DNA of 64,000 nt from Candidatus Endomicrobium embiratermitis (GCA_009781315.1 WQYI01000009.1:1-64000); one strand, 5' to 3'. Counted from the stretch's first letter, positions 18,231 to 27,915 are shown. Numbers and translations: made by a program. Notes: generated by a model from the letters alone, not told the origin.

Positions 18231-19406
18231 TTATTTAATCATAACAACGGCAAAATTCAAATATTCCGTTTCCGGCATTGACGAAAGAACAGGATGGTCT
18301 TTTGACTGGAATCCGTATTCGAGAAGCAAAGCTTCTTTTTTGGCTTTAACCGCGGCTTGGCGTATTACTTCTTTAAAATTATTAAAATCCAAATGATGCG
18401 AACATGACGACGTTGCAAGTATTCCGCCTTTTTTAAGCAATCCCATAGCGGCTTCATTGACTTTCACGTAATGTTTAAATCCCGCGTTAAAATCTTTACG
18501 GCTTTTGATAAGTCCGGGCGGGTCGATATTGACTATATCAAATTTTTCGGACTTTGCTTCGGCAGACTGCATATATTCCAAAGCATCGGCTTCTATACCG
18601 TTAAAATTTTTAAAGCCGTTAAGATTATAATTTTTTTCAGCCGTTTCAAGAGCCGGCATTGAAGAATCCGCAAAAACAACATCTTTTGAGCCGGCTTTTT
18701 TTGCGTATATTCCGAATGCCCCGGTATGGCAATAACAATCGAGGACTTTCATTCCTTTCACATGAGAAGCGAATTTATTCCGGTTGTCCCTTTGATCAAA
18801 AAAGAAACCCGTTTTTTGTCCGTTTATCAAATCAACGTAAAATTTTAATCCGTTTTCTTCAATAATAATATTTTCGGGAATATCTCCAAAGAAAATCTCA
18901 TTTTCGGTTTTAAGGCCTGCGTTTTCAAGAGTTCTTAAATGAGCGTCGTTTCTTAAAAATATTCCTTTAGGGTTAAATACGTTCTGCACCGCCTCTAAAA
19001 TATCATTTTTATGGAAATCCGCGCCCGCACAAACAAATTGCGCGCAAAAATAATCTTCGTATTTGTCTAAAATCACGCCGGACATATCGTCGGACTCGCC
19101 GAAAACCGCCCTGTAAGAATTTGCCTGAGGGTAAACTTTAGTTCTGAGAAGCCTTGCTTCTTCTATGCGTTTCTGCCAAAAAGAAACACCGGTTTTTTCT
19201 TCTTTATCAGTCAAAAGCCTGAAAGCTATCAGCGAATGAGGATTGTAAAAACCAAGCCCGATAAAATTATCGGCATTGTCGCAGAGAGAAACTATTTCGC
19301 CGGATTTAGGGCTGCCTTCGACAAGTTTTATCTCGTTTGAAAAAACCCATTTATGCCCGTTTTTTATTCTTTTGCCTTCGCCGGCTTTCAAAATTATTTT
19401 TTTCAT
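18231..19406 (-). CDS. rlmI: RlmI-like class I rRNA (cytosine-C5) methyltransferase
   Basis: The 391-aa product has an N-terminal PUA domain (HKWVFSNEIK, residues about 1-75) and a Rossmann methyltransferase domain. S-adenosylmethionine binding is shown by VLDCYCHTGAFGIYAKKAG near residue 222, the acidic motif IVNIDPPGLIKSRKDF near residue 290, and SSCSHHL near residue 337. RlmI methylates C1962 of 23S rRNA in E. coli; the exact target here is inferred. It is 18 bases from the upstream TPR gene. Confidence 0.85.
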   Translation of the reverse strand: MKKIILKAGEGKRIKNGHKWVFSNEIKLVEGSPKSGEIVSLCDNADNFIGLGFYNPHSLIAFRLLTDKEEKTGVSFWQKRIEEARLLRTKVYPQANSYRAVFGESDDMSGVILDKYEDYFCAQFVCAGADFHKNDILEAVQNVFNPKGIFLRNDAHLRTLENAGLKTENEIFFGDIPENIIIEENGLKFYVDLINGQKTGFFFDQRDNRNKFASHVKGMKVLDCYCHTGAFGIYAKKAGSKDVVFADSSMPALETAEKNYNLNGFKNFNGIEADALEYMQSAEAKSEKFDIVNIDPPGLIKSRKDFNAGFKHYVKVNEAAMGLLKKGGILATSSCSHHLDFNNFKEVIRQAAVKAKKEALLLEYGFQSKDHPVLSSMPETEYLNFAVVMIK

Positions 19407-19424
19407 GAAACTATGGTTCCTTTT

Positions 19425-20771
19425 TTATTTATCTCTTTCTTTTTTTATAAGTTTTCCGTTTGAAATGCTATCATTTAAAAGTTTTTTCATTTCCTCAGCA
19501 GTTTTAGAATCATTTCCCTTTGCAATAGCTTTATCTAAAGCCTGTATCCATTTTTGATAATCGTCATTATATATAATATATGAATCTTTACTATTTAAAT
19601 ATTTTTTGAATATATCACAAGATTCTTTGACATTTTCATTCAATAAATATGCTTCCGTTAAATTATAATAAGCATCTACATTATTTTTATTTATTTCTAA
19701 AGCTTTTTTCAGCGATTCTATAGCCTCTGTTTTCTTTTCTAATTCCATTAGAAGAATGCCTTTATTATTGTACGCACTTAAATTACTCTGGTTTTTCTCT
19801 ATTGCAAGATCATACATTCGTAAAGCTTCCTCTTTCTTTCCTTGTTGATTTAAAATAACTCCTTTGTTATTGTATGCACTCGAATTATTCTGGTTTTTCT
19901 CTATTGCAAGATTATACATCTTTAAAGCTTCTTCTTGCTTTCTTTGCTTATCCAAAATAACTCCTTGATTATAGTATATACTTGAATCATTCGGATTTTT
20001 CTCTATTGCAAGATTATACATCTTTAAAGCTTCTTCCTGCTTTCCTTGTTCTCCATAAATATAACCTTTATAAAAATAAGATTCATAACTACCTTTAACT
20101 ACTTTATTATCCAATTCTTCTAAAGCTTTATCATACTTTTTATCGTTTATATATGAATACACTAATGACATAACTTCACTATGCTCTGCCTTTCTTTTAC
20201 TTTCAGCTGCATTTGCCGCAGACTCTTTTACTGCTGCTGCCTGTTTTTTCATTTCTTTAAGAGTTTTATTCATTTCATTTTTAAGATTACCAAACTCTTT
20301 TTGTTGTCTCTCTGTCTTTTCTTTAAGATTATTAAACTCCTGTTTTTGTTTTTCTTTTAAAACCTCCAACTCTGCAAATTCTTTCTCACTCTTGATACGT
20401 AAAATTTCTATTTTTGACAATTCCTTTATATGTTTATTAGAAATAAATACCGTAAAAATGGTTATTGCGATTGGAACAATCACACCAAACACGGCTATCA
20501 GTATAGCAAGTATATTTAGCCATCTGTCCGCCATACTTTCTTTTATAGCTAAGTTTTCTTTTTTAATTTCAAATCTTTCTTCAAAAGCTGTAAGTTTTTC
20601 ATCTAGAATGTTATTAATTTTCGCTAAAAATTCTTCATTCTTATTTTCAACCAAAGCCTCTTTTACAGCTTTATCAACATCTGCCTTAATACTGCTCCTC
20701 TTTTCTTGGCAAAAAGCAAGCGGGATAAATAAAGAAATTAGCAGTAAAACCAATAAAATTTTAGTTTTCAT
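19425..20771 (-). CDS. Membrane-anchored coiled-coil TPR protein
   Basis: The 448-aa product has a signal-like N-terminus (MKTKILLVLLLISLFIPLAF), a charged region, a transmembrane segment (LAILIAVFGVIVPIAITIF, about residues 87-106), a long coiled coil rich in K/E/Q (about 115-195), then tetratricopeptide repeats to about 375. At least three TPR units are almost identical (EEALKMYNLAIEKNxNxSSxY). I prefer the ATG at 20771: GGAAGG lies eight bases upstream of it, whereas it is only two bases from the ATG at 20777. Likely a protein-interaction scaffold; no enzymatic motif. Confidence 0.75.
   Translation of the reverse strand: MKTKILLVLLLISLFIPLAFCQEKRSSIKADVDKAVKEALVENKNEEFLAKINNILDEKLTAFEERFEIKKENLAIKESMADRWLNILAILIAVFGVIVPIAITIFTVFISNKHIKELSKIEILRIKSEKEFAELEVLKEKQKQEFNNLKEKTERQQKEFGNLKNEMNKTLKEMKKQAAAVKESAANAAESKRKAEHSEVMSLVYSYINDKKYDKALEELDNKVVKGSYESYFYKGYIYGEQGKQEEALKMYNLAIEKNPNDSSIYYNQGVILDKQRKQEEALKMYNLAIEKNQNNSSAYNNKGVILNQQGKKEEALRMYDLAIEKNQSNLSAYNNKGILLMELEKKTEAIESLKKALEINKNNVDAYYNLTEAYLLNENVKESCDIFKKYLNSKDSYIIYNDDYQKWIQALDKAIAKGNDSKTAEEMKKLLNDSISNGKLIKKERDK
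19790..20070 (-). repeat. 102-bp tandem repeats encoding TPR units
   Basis: About three units of 102 bp share long identical stretches, including the codons for MYNLAIEKN and for the linker EEAL. They code for 34-residue TPR motifs. Their near-identity at DNA level suggests recent duplication or gene conversion, and copy number may vary between strains. Confidence 0.65.
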
Positions 20772-20823
20772 AAACATTGCCTTCCAATACTAATACCAAT
20801 TTATTATATCTGTAAAAACATTC

Positions 20824-20879
20824 TTATTATCATTTTTGATACAAAGTGATATTATAGCTAATTTATATTATCACTTTGT
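20824..20879. promoter_or_regulatory. TTATTATCAyTTT words downstream of the Fic gene, with inverted pair
   Basis: ACAAAGTGATA (20841-20851) and TATCACTTTGT (20869-20879) form a perfect 11-bp inverted repeat, and a further TTATTATCATTTTTGAT lies at 20824. The same word occurs upstream of the Fic gene at 22028, 22067 and 22089-22121. It could be a binding site for the Fic protein's winged-helix domain, or a transcript-end hairpin. Confidence 0.5.
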
Positions 20880-20884
20880 GCAAA

Positions 20885-22000
20885 TTAATTAAACAACCTC
20901 ACATATTCGTAAAGGCTGAAAAGCCTGTTTCTTGTTTTTCCGGTAATTTCGCGTACAATAGCAATATCTTCCAAGTCAGCAAGCATTCTTGTTGCGGCAG
21001 CAACGCCTATACCTATATTATTTGATAAGTCATTAGCCGAAACGGTAGGTTTTGAAAACAAAAAAAGTATTGCTTTTTGAGCTATTTTCGCATTTCGCCA
21101 TGACATTATTTTACTTTCGTAACCGCTTCTAAGCTTTACAATATTTTGTAAAACTTCTTTACCGTCTTTTGCAGTTTCAATTACTCCGCTTAAAAAAAAC
21201 GATATCCACTGGTCCAGATTATTTGAAGATCTCACATATGTCAGAGAGTCATAATATGAACCTTTATGCCTTTCAAAAAAATCTGAAAGATACAGAACCG
21301 GTTTTGACAAAAAGCCCAAATCAACAAGCTGAAGAGTTATAAGCAAACGGCCTATTCTTCCGTTGCCATCACAAAAAGGATGTATAGTTTCAAATTGGTA
21401 ATGACCCATTGCTATTTTTATCAAATTAGGTATCTCAAGGCTTTTGTTATGCCAAAACTTTTCCAAATCCGAAAGCAAATCAGGCAGTTCTTCATTATGC
21501 GGAGGAATAAAAATAGCGTCTTTTAAATTTGAGCCGCCTATCCAGTTCTGGCTTCGTCTTATTTCTCCAGGCGATTTATGTTTACCTCTTACATCGGATA
21601 AAAGAATTTTATGCGCGTCTTTCATAAGCCTCATTGAGAGCGGCAGATTTGAAAGTTCTTCTATTGCGTAATTTATTGCATTTATATAATTGCGCACTTC
21701 CGCAAAATCATTTTTTATTTCAGGACTAATCTCATTCTCAGGCAAAACAGCATCCTCTATATTTGTTTTAGTACCCTCTATCCTGCTTGATGTAACAGCT
21801 TCTTTTGCGACATACATCTTAATAAAAAAATCAACATTCGGAACCAAAGTGGAGTATGCGTTTAATTCGCCCAAATAGCGCATTGCTTCTTCAAGTTGTA
21901 TAAAGATTTTTTTATCATTAGAAATATAAGGCTGGTTTATAAAAGAAGGAGAAAAGCTCTTATATTCATATTGTTGTTTGTATGTTCCCGCTTTAAACAT
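20885..22000 (-). CDS. Fic family protein (AMPylase-type, with N-terminal inhibitory motif and C-terminal winged helix)
   Basis: The 371-aa product has the Fic motif [12 protein letters not shown] at residues 207-218 with all catalytic residues. SSRIEG at residues 71-76 matches the (S/T)xxxE(G/N) inhibitory motif, placing it in the class with an N-terminal autoinhibitory helix. The last 80 residues ([20 protein letters not shown]) look like a winged-helix DNA-binding domain. It probably transfers AMP or another nucleotide group to a protein target. It is flanked by repeated TTATTATCAyTTT words that may be its own operators. GAGGA precedes the ATG. Confidence 0.9.
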   Translation of the reverse strand: MFKAGTYKQQYEYKSFSPSFINQPYISNDKKIFIQLEEAMRYLGELNAYSTLVPNVDFFIKMYVAKEAVTSSRIEGTKTNIEDAVLPENEISPEIKNDFAEVRNYINAINYAIEELSNLPLSMRLMKDAHKILLSDVRGKHKSPGEIRRSQNWIGGSNLKDAIFIPPHNEELPDLLSDLEKFWHNKSLEIPNLIKIAMGHYQFETIHPFCDGNGRIGRLLITLQLVDLGFLSKPVLYLSDFFERHKGSYYDSLTYVRSSNNLDQWISFFLSGVIETAKDGKEVLQNIVKLRSGYESKIMSWRNAKIAQKAILFLFSKPTVSANDLSNNIGIGVAAATRMLADLEDIAIVREITGKTRNRLFSLYEYVRLFN

Positions 22001-22027
22001 ATAGAATCCTCAAATTATTACCACTGC

Positions 22028-22121
22028 TATATTATCATTTTTAAAATAAAATAGCAATAAGAATTATTTTATTATCATTTAAATGCAGAAGTGATAATAA
22101 GATAAGTTCTTATTATCACTT
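22028..22121. promoter_or_regulatory. Cluster of TTATTATCAyTTT words upstream of the Fic gene, with 13-bp palindrome
   Basis: AAGTGATAATAAG (22089-22101) and CTTATTATCACTT (22109-22121) are a perfect 13-bp inverted repeat with a 7-nt loop. Two further half-sites lie at 22028-22043 and 22067-22083. It is between glyA and fic. No U-run follows the palindrome, which favours an operator over a glyA terminator. Confidence 0.55.
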
Positions 22122-22148
22122 TTAACAAATTAATTTTAGTTTCTGCGT

Positions 22149-23399
22149 TTAATATTGTAAATCTTTATAAATAGGAAATTTTTGGCATAAACTTAACATT
22201 TCCGCTCTGGCTTCCGCTATAATTTTTTCATCGGTTATATTTTTTAAAACTTTGACTATATTTTCGGCGATTTTTACCATTTCGGCTTCTTTCATTCCTC
22301 TTGTGGTTACCGCGGGAGAACCTATTCTTATGCCCGACGTAATCATGGGTTTTTCAGGATCATAAGGTATTCCGTTTTTATTTAAAGTTATGCCTGCTTT
22401 TTCCAAAATTTCCTGTGCGTCTTTGCCTTTTACGTTTAAAGGCCTTAAATCAACCAAAAATACATGCGAATCAGTACCGCCGGAAACTATTTTTAAACCG
22501 CCTTTTTCAAGAGTATCTGCCAAAACTTTCGCGTTTTTTAATACCTGTATCTGGTATTCTTTGAAAGCCGGCTGCAAAGCCTCGCCGAAAGCCACGGCTT
22601 TAGCGGCTATGACGTGCATTAAAGGTCCGCCTTGTTCTCCCGGAAAAACAGCCGAATTAATTTTTTTCGCAAGATCTTCGCTGTTTGTAAGAATTAAACC
22701 GCCGCGCGGTCCGCGCAATGTTTTATGAGTTGTAGTCGTGACAATATCGGCATGTTCAATAGGAGAAGGATAAACACCGGCAGCTATCAGCCCGGCATAA
22801 TGCGCCATATCGGACATATGATACGCGCCGACGCTTTTTGCAATTTCGCCGATTTTTTTCCAGTCCCAAATTCTTGAATACGCGCTTGCGCCGCTTATAA
22901 TAAGTTTCGGATTATGTTCTTTTGCGAGTTTTTCCATTTCATCGTAATTTACATAACCGGTTTTTTCATCGACGTTGTAAGAAACTACGTTAAACCATTT
23001 GCCTGAAACGTTCAATTTCATTCCGTGCGTCAGATGTCCGCCATGCGACAAATTCAAACCCATTATTGTATCGCCGGGATTTAAAAGCGCGAGCAGTACG
23101 GCAAAATTCGCCTGCGCGCCCGAATGCGGCTGCACATTCGCAAAGTTTGCGTTAAAAAGTTTTTTCGCCCTTTCAATAGCAAGGCTTTCGGCAATATCGA
23201 CAATTTCACATCCGCCGTAATACCTTTTTCCCGGATAGCCTTCCGCGTATTTGTTTGTAAGGCAAGACCCTTGAGCTTCCATGACCGCCTGAGAAGTAAT
23301 ATTTTCAGAAGCTATAAGCTCTATGGTTTCTCTTTGTCTTTTAAGTTCTTTTACAAGAACGTCATAAATTTCATTGTCAACTTTTTTTACGTTTTCCAT
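22149..23399 (-). CDS. glyA: Serine hydroxymethyltransferase
   Basis: The 416-aa PLP enzyme interconverts serine and glycine, passing the one-carbon unit to tetrahydrofolate. The PLP lysine lies in [14 protein letters not shown] near residue 228, and substrate-binding segments include [18 protein letters not shown] and [13 protein letters not shown]. Length is typical. The start follows GGGAGA. It ends the tatA-to-glyA run of genes. A repeat of the GAGAATA word fills the gap to the tsaC-like gene upstream. Confidence 0.97.
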   Translation of the reverse strand: MENVKKVDNEIYDVLVKELKRQRETIELIASENITSQAVMEAQGSCLTNKYAEGYPGKRYYGGCEIVDIAESLAIERAKKLFNANFANVQPHSGAQANFAVLLALLNPGDTIMGLNLSHGGHLTHGMKLNVSGKWFNVVSYNVDEKTGYVNYDEMEKLAKEHNPKLIISGASAYSRIWDWKKIGEIAKSVGAYHMSDMAHYAGLIAAGVYPSPIEHADIVTTTTHKTLRGPRGGLILTNSEDLAKKINSAVFPGEQGGPLMHVIAAKAVAFGEALQPAFKEYQIQVLKNAKVLADTLEKGGLKIVSGGTDSHVFLVDLRPLNVKGKDAQEILEKAGITLNKNGIPYDPEKPMITSGIRIGSPAVTTRGMKEAEMVKIAENIVKVLKNITDEKIIAEARAEMLSLCQKFPIYKDLQY

Positions 23400-23419
23400 A
23401 GCCGTCTCCCTTTTAACTG

Positions 23420-23530
23420 CAGAGAATAGATAATAGAGTATAGAGAATAGCTAACGACAAAAACAAACTACTTTATTTTCCGGTCTTTCGCCGTATCTAT
23501 TCTCTTTTATCTATTATCTGTTATCTGTCG
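23420..23530. repeat. GAGAATA-word intergenic element (tsaC-like/glyA gap)
   Basis: The plus-strand arm reads GAGAATA, GATAATA, GAGTATA, GAGAATA and then GCTAACGACAA. The opposite arm is the inverted run GATAACA, GATAATA, GATAAAA, GAGAATA. The minus-strand edge starts at the stop codon of the gene upstream (TAAACGACAG). It has the same design as the other word elements with a different 7-nt word. Confidence 0.75.
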
Positions 23531-23531
23531 T

Positions 23532-24176
23532 TTATATGTATTTCAATATCTCATTCGTATCCAGACATCCTTTGCGAATTACAATGTAAGGAAATTTTAC
23601 CATATCTATAACCGTGGACTCAAAAGAAAATTCGCATTTGCCGCCGTCAACCATTACGTCCACAAGATTTTCAAATTTAAGAGTTTCTTCAAATTCTTTC
23701 GCGCTTTTTTCGCCCGACGAATTTACCGACGTAGTCCATAGAGGTTTTCCGATTTCTTTTAAAAGTTTTAACATAAAATCGTTATCCGGTATTCTTACGC
23801 CTAAATTGTCCCTGCCGCCGGACAAAATTTTCCCGAGTTCCGTAGTCGGAAATATCAAAGTAAGCTGTCCCGGCCAAAATTTTTTTGCTATTTTTAAAGC
23901 TTTCTCCGGGATATCCGCCAAGATTTTAACGCTTTCAATGTCGTATGTCATTATTACAAGCGGCTTTTTAAAACTTCTGCCTTTTATTTTATATATCATT
24001 TTCCGCGCTTCAATATTAAAAGCATCGGCGGCAAAACCGTATACGGTTTCGGTAGGAACTATCGCAACGCCGCCTTTTTTTATTATGTCAGCCGTTTGTT
24101 TATGAGAATTTTTATCTTTATGAGAAATTTTTATTGTTTTTTTCATGGTTGTTGTCGTTAACTCCTCACTCCTCAT
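23532..24176 (-). CDS. Threonylcarbamoyl-AMP synthase (Sua5/YrdC/YciO family)
   Basis: The 214-aa YrdC-domain protein probably makes threonylcarbamoyl-AMP for the t6A modification of tRNAs reading ANN codons. Signatures are AIVPTETVYGFAADAF near residue 40, IYKIKGRSFKKPLVIM near 62, and SVNSSGEKSAKE near 150. Two starts are possible. The ATG at 24176 has AGGAG six bases upstream, but both the site and the first ten residues (MRSEELTTTT) come from the repeat at 24147-24195. The ATG at 24146 (MKKTIKISHK) looks like the native N-terminus but lacks a well-spaced site. Confidence 0.88.
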   Translation of the reverse strand: MRSEELTTTTMKKTIKISHKDKNSHKQTADIIKKGGVAIVPTETVYGFAADAFNIEARKMIYKIKGRSFKKPLVIMTYDIESVKILADIPEKALKIAKKFWPGQLTLIFPTTELGKILSGGRDNLGVRIPDNDFMLKLLKEIGKPLWTTSVNSSGEKSAKEFEETLKFENLVDVMVDGGKCEFSFESTVIDMVKFPYIVIRKGCLDTNEILKYI

Positions 24177-24195
24177 TCCTAACTCCTAACTGTCT
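24147..24195. repeat. GTTAGGA-word half element supplying a start site
   Basis: On the minus strand the argJ stop runs into TAAAGACA, then GTTAGGA, GTTAGGA, ATGAGGA, GTGAGGA and GTTAACGACAA. Only one arm is present. The word contains both AGGAG and ATG, so the element creates a ribosome site and start codon for the gene that follows. Confidence 0.75.
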
Positions 24196-25392
24196 TTAAG
24201 AGCGGTAGTCTCCGTTTATCTTAACATAATCGTATGAGAAATCGCACGTATAATATTTCGAAGCGGCTTTGCCGCTTTTTAAATCTACAACTATTTTAAT
24301 TTCTTTTTTAAGCAATGATTTCTTCGCAGCTTTCTCGGAAAAATTTAACGCCGCACCGTTTTTAAAAACGTGAATTCCGCCCATATAAATATCTGTTTTA
24401 TCCGGATTAAAATTTACGCCGGCCCTGCCTGCGGCGGCAAGAACCCTGCCCCAGTTTGCATCCGCGCCGAAAACTGCGGTTTTAAACAAAGGTGACGTTG
24501 CTATAGTCGCGCCTATTTTTCTTGCATCTTCTTTTGTTTTTGTATTTTTAATTTCAATTTCTATAAATTTTGTGGCGCCTTCGCCGTCTTTGGCAATCAT
24601 TTTCGCTAGCGACAAAGTTACTTCGTCCAACGCCAGGGCAAACTTCTTCATATCAACAGGCGAAAGCCTGCCGGTTTTGCTTTGCCCGTTTGCCAAAACG
24701 ATTACGGTATCGTTTGTGGAGGTATCTCCGTCAACGCTTACGCAATGAAAAGAATTATCCGCGGAATTTTCCAAAATTTTCTGCAAAGCTTTGCTTTCGA
24801 TTTCCGCGTCCGTTAAAATAAAAGAAAGCATAGTCGCGTGCAATCCTTGCATATTCGGATGAATCATACCCGCGCCTTTAACGCAGCCCCATATGGTAAT
24901 CTCGCCGTTTTTGACTTTAATCTTCTTCGAGGATTTTTTTATAAAAGTGTCGGTAGTCATTATTGATAAAACAGCTTCGTCTTCATTTTTTGCCGATGTG
25001 CCGAGAGAATCCTTCAAAAGTTTGACGACATCTGCAAATTTCGGCATGTTTATATATTGTCCGATAACTCCCGTTGAAGCGCAAAGAGCAGAGCCTGCCT
25101 GTAAATTAAAGATTTTCTCTATTTCATAACACATTGTTTTCGCGTCTTTGATGCCTTTTTCTCCGGTACACGCGTTGGCGCAGCCTGAATTTGCGACAAT
25201 TGCCGAAAATTTTCCGCCTTTTTTCATTCTTTCGATATCTAATAAAACAGGCGCGGCTTTTACAACGCTTTTAGTAAACATTCCTGCGGCGTTTGCCGGA
25301 ACGTCGGAAATAAACAACGCCAAATCTTTTTTCCTTTCTTTTTTATGTATTCCGCTGCGCACTCCGCCGACTTTAAATCCTTTTGGAAACAT
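24196..25392 (-). CDS. argJ: Bifunctional glutamate N-acetyltransferase / amino-acid acetyltransferase
   Basis: The 398-aa enzyme recycles the acetyl group in arginine synthesis by transfer from N-acetylornithine to glutamate. The self-cleavage site is in KGAGMIHPNMQGLHATMLSF near residue 190, where the Ala-Thr bond is cut and Thr becomes the nucleophile. VANSGCANACTGEKG forms part of the oxyanion region. No other arg genes are nearby, so whether it is mono- or bifunctional cannot be settled. It follows the polyferredoxin gene by 31 bases. Confidence 0.95.
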   Translation of the reverse strand: MFPKGFKVGGVRSGIHKKERKKDLALFISDVPANAAGMFTKSVVKAAPVLLDIERMKKGGKFSAIVANSGCANACTGEKGIKDAKTMCYEIEKIFNLQAGSALCASTGVIGQYINMPKFADVVKLLKDSLGTSAKNEDEAVLSIMTTDTFIKKSSKKIKVKNGEITIWGCVKGAGMIHPNMQGLHATMLSFILTDAEIESKALQKILENSADNSFHCVSVDGDTSTNDTVIVLANGQSKTGRLSPVDMKKFALALDEVTLSLAKMIAKDGEGATKFIEIEIKNTKTKEDARKIGATIATSPLFKTAVFGADANWGRVLAAAGRAGVNFNPDKTDIYMGGIHVFKNGAALNFSEKAAKKSLLKKEIKIVVDLKSGKAASKYYTCDFSYDYVKINGDYRS

Positions 25393-25423
25393 TTATTTTT
25401 CTCCTGACACGCGTATTATAACA

Positions 25424-26896
25424 TTATAAAGGTCGAACCATTATGCCTCTGTTTCTTCCTTCGACGGGACATTTATTCTGGCAAACGCCGCAGCCTATGC
25501 ATAATTCTAAATCTATAACGGGAACGTCGACATTCTTACCGTTAATTATTTCCGGGACAAATTTTATAGCTTTATCCGGAACAGGACAATGTTCCTCGCA
25601 TACAAGGCAGCTTATTCCGTCTCTCCACGGGATACATATATCTTTTATTATTTCGGCTCTGCCGATTGAGCGTTTCATTTTTTCTTCCATAGACAACGCT
25701 TCTATTGCCTGCGTCGGGCAAACATGCCCGCAGGCATTACAGTTATATTCGCAATATCCTATGTAATTATCCATTTTCGGCGTCCATATTCCGTCTATTC
25801 CGCTTTCGGTCATTATTGGCTGGAGCCCGTTTGTAACGCACACTTTCATACAATTCCCGCATCTGACGCACGCCTGTTTGAACTCTCTTTCGGAAATCGC
25901 GCCCGGAGGACGTATAACCGGGGCAATGCTTTTATGACCTGCGGCATAAGTTTTTCTGCCGGCCATATATAAAGCAGCCAAAACCCCGCCTCCCCAAAAA
26001 AGAAATTGTTTTCTGGTGACGCCCTTGTCTTCACTCTTTACCTTCAAATCTTCTCTCTGCCTGCATTGTAAATCCACGCAGTCCATGCACATAACGCATT
26101 CGCTTGGAATATAAGTTCCGTCGTGTTTTATGGCGTTTGTTCTGCACATATTTTCACATTTGCCGCAAGATGCTTTACACTTTTGTAAATTGAGTTTAAA
26201 AACCGGTTTTACCGATAAAACTCCGAGCGACGCGCCGAGCGGGCAAACATATCTGCACCAAAAACGCCTTTTATAAAGCGCCAGCAAAACAGGCGTCATA
26301 AAAAGAACGAAAAACGCTAAAGAATAGGCAAATGAACTTTGTCTGGCGTCAAAAATATTGTCGCGCAAAAAATAATATATGCCTTCGCCCAAATTGTGAT
26401 TCGTAATAGCATATTGAAAAATTTTATCAACCGCGGCGTTTATGAAAGGATAAAAAGTTAAATTGTAAAACCTGCTGAAAACGGTTATAGGCTCAAAAAT
26501 CCACACAAATTGAAAACCCAAAACTGCAAGAACTAAAAATAACAGCAGCAAAACATATTTGCTCATAAGAATTTTCGACGGAGAACTTTCTTTCCATTTT
26601 CTAAACGGTTTTGCGATAAAAGCAAAGAAATCCATAACGGCGCCATAAGGGCAAACCCAGCCGCAAAAAACTCTTCCGAGCAGCAAAGCCGCGATTACAA
26701 ATATTAATACGATTAGAAATGCCGGTATTACGTATTGAGCGGACAAAGCCGCAAACGCAACAAGAGACGGAGAGCTTAAAAAAAAGTCTCTTGCGTTAAC
26801 AAATTTAAAAGGATAACTCAGCAGGAAAAACGCGGCGGCTATAAACAAAAAAACCGCCAGCTGCGTTATAATTCTTGCTGTTTTTAATTTACTCAT
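25424..26896 (-). CDS. Membrane polyferredoxin (NapH/NosR-like) with multiple 4Fe-4S sites
   Basis: The 490-aa product has several N-terminal membrane helices with CGWVCPYGAVMDF near residue 76 and CRYVCPLGASLGVL near residue 212, as in NapH and related electron carriers. A cysteine-rich domain follows (CKASCGKCENMC, CVMCMDCVDLQC). A Tat-like segment TRKQFLFWGGGVLAALYMAG lies near residue 299. At least four further ferredoxin clusters follow (CVRCGNCMKVC, CNACGHVCP, CLVCEEHCP, CIGCGVCQNKCP). It probably passes electrons between the quinone pool and the cell exterior. Its start overlaps the DUF362 stop by 4 bases, so the two products may work together. Confidence 0.82.
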   Translation of the reverse strand: MSKLKTARIITQLAVFLFIAAAFFLLSYPFKFVNARDFFLSSPSLVAFAALSAQYVIPAFLIVLIFVIAALLLGRVFCGWVCPYGAVMDFFAFIAKPFRKWKESSPSKILMSKYVLLLLFLVLAVLGFQFVWIFEPITVFSRFYNLTFYPFINAAVDKIFQYAITNHNLGEGIYYFLRDNIFDARQSSFAYSLAFFVLFMTPVLLALYKRRFWCRYVCPLGASLGVLSVKPVFKLNLQKCKASCGKCENMCRTNAIKHDGTYIPSECVMCMDCVDLQCRQREDLKVKSEDKGVTRKQFLFWGGGVLAALYMAGRKTYAAGHKSIAPVIRPPGAISEREFKQACVRCGNCMKVCVTNGLQPIMTESGIDGIWTPKMDNYIGYCEYNCNACGHVCPTQAIEALSMEEKMKRSIGRAEIIKDICIPWRDGISCLVCEEHCPVPDKAIKFVPEIINGKNVDVPVIDLELCIGCGVCQNKCPVEGRNRGIMVRPL

Positions 26897-27915
26897 ATTT
26901 TCTCGGTTCTTATGTTTGCTTTCCCGATGTCGTAGCTGCCCAGTCCCGCGTCCGCGGCGCGTCTTATATGCGGAATGGTCATACCGTCTATATTAAAAAG
27001 AGTTTTTGCGGCAAAGCAGTCCGCAAGAACAGGATCAACCGAAGCGATAATAGTGTTCTTTCTGGCCACGTCGGCAAGATTCCCGCCGCGCGGACCGTTT
27101 GCCGTTAAAATATTGTAAGCGTCTATAATGTTTAAATCGGGTTTGAGAAAATCGTAAACTTCTAAAAGTTTTTTGTCCATTTCCCAATGCATTTGAGACC
27201 TTGCGCCGCCGCAAACGCCCATAACATTTTTAATAGAAAGCGTTAACGTCCCAAGCCCGTGGGTTTTTGCTATAGGCACATTTATAAAAACGTCGCATTC
27301 CACGGCGTCTTTGTAAATAGGCCATTCCTGCATCAACGCGTCGGTTTTCGCCATTCTTGCTGGAGCGTATTTCCATTCGTCCATATAAAACACCGTTGCG
27401 CCCGCGTCTTTCGCGGCTTTCATAATGCCCGAATTTGCGTAACAAAGTTTTTTATCGTTGCAGGTATTATCGAAGACTTTTACGGTTTTCGCCCCGCTTT
27501 CAAAGCACATTTTTACGACGGCGGCAACAACCTCGGGGTTTGTATTTGCCGCGTATTCCGGTCCCCTGTTCCACCCGATATTCGGTTTTACCACTACAAC
27601 GTCGTCTTTCTTTACAAATATTCCCATACCGCCGAGAAGAGCGACGCTTTTCCTTGTTATCTGTTCCGGATCTTTACCGGTAACGGCCGTTAAATCGTAT
27701 TCCGTAACTGCCTTTCTTTTTATTCTCGGAGCAATCGATTTTGTATTTTGCGCGAAAGCTTTTTTAGCGGTATTGGACGAAAAAGCCAAAAAAGCGCCGC
27801 CGGCCGCGAGAATCTTTAAAAAGCTTTTTCTGGTAATATCACGGGATAAAATTTCTTTGGCCTTTGAAATAACCAGCCGAAACTTAGCTTCAAACTTCGT
27901 TTCAAGATTGTTCAT
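26893..27915 (-). CDS. DUF362 family protein with Tat-like leader
   Basis: The 340-aa product belongs to DUF362, often found with ferredoxin domains in anaerobes. Residues about 28-52 (ITRKSFLKILAAGGAFLAFS) look like a Tat-type leader with one arginine replaced. The body carries VVVKPNIGWNRGPEYAANTN and IAKTHGLGTLTLSIKNVMGV, characteristic of the family. The function is not established; a redox or metal role is suggested by the polyferredoxin partner. It overlaps tatC and the polyferredoxin gene at its two ends. Confidence 0.82.
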   Translation of the reverse strand: MNNLETKFEAKFRLVISKAKEILSRDITRKSFLKILAAGGAFLAFSSNTAKKAFAQNTKSIAPRIKRKAVTEYDLTAVTGKDPEQITRKSVALLGGMGIFVKKDDVVVVKPNIGWNRGPEYAANTNPEVVAAVVKMCFESGAKTVKVFDNTCNDKKLCYANSGIMKAAKDAGATVFYMDEWKYAPARMAKTDALMQEWPIYKDAVECDVFINVPIAKTHGLGTLTLSIKNVMGVCGGARSQMHWEMDKKLLEVYDFLKPDLNIIDAYNILTANGPRGGNLADVARKNTIIASVDPVLADCFAAKTLFNIDGMTIPHIRRAADAGLGSYDIGKANIRTEKI

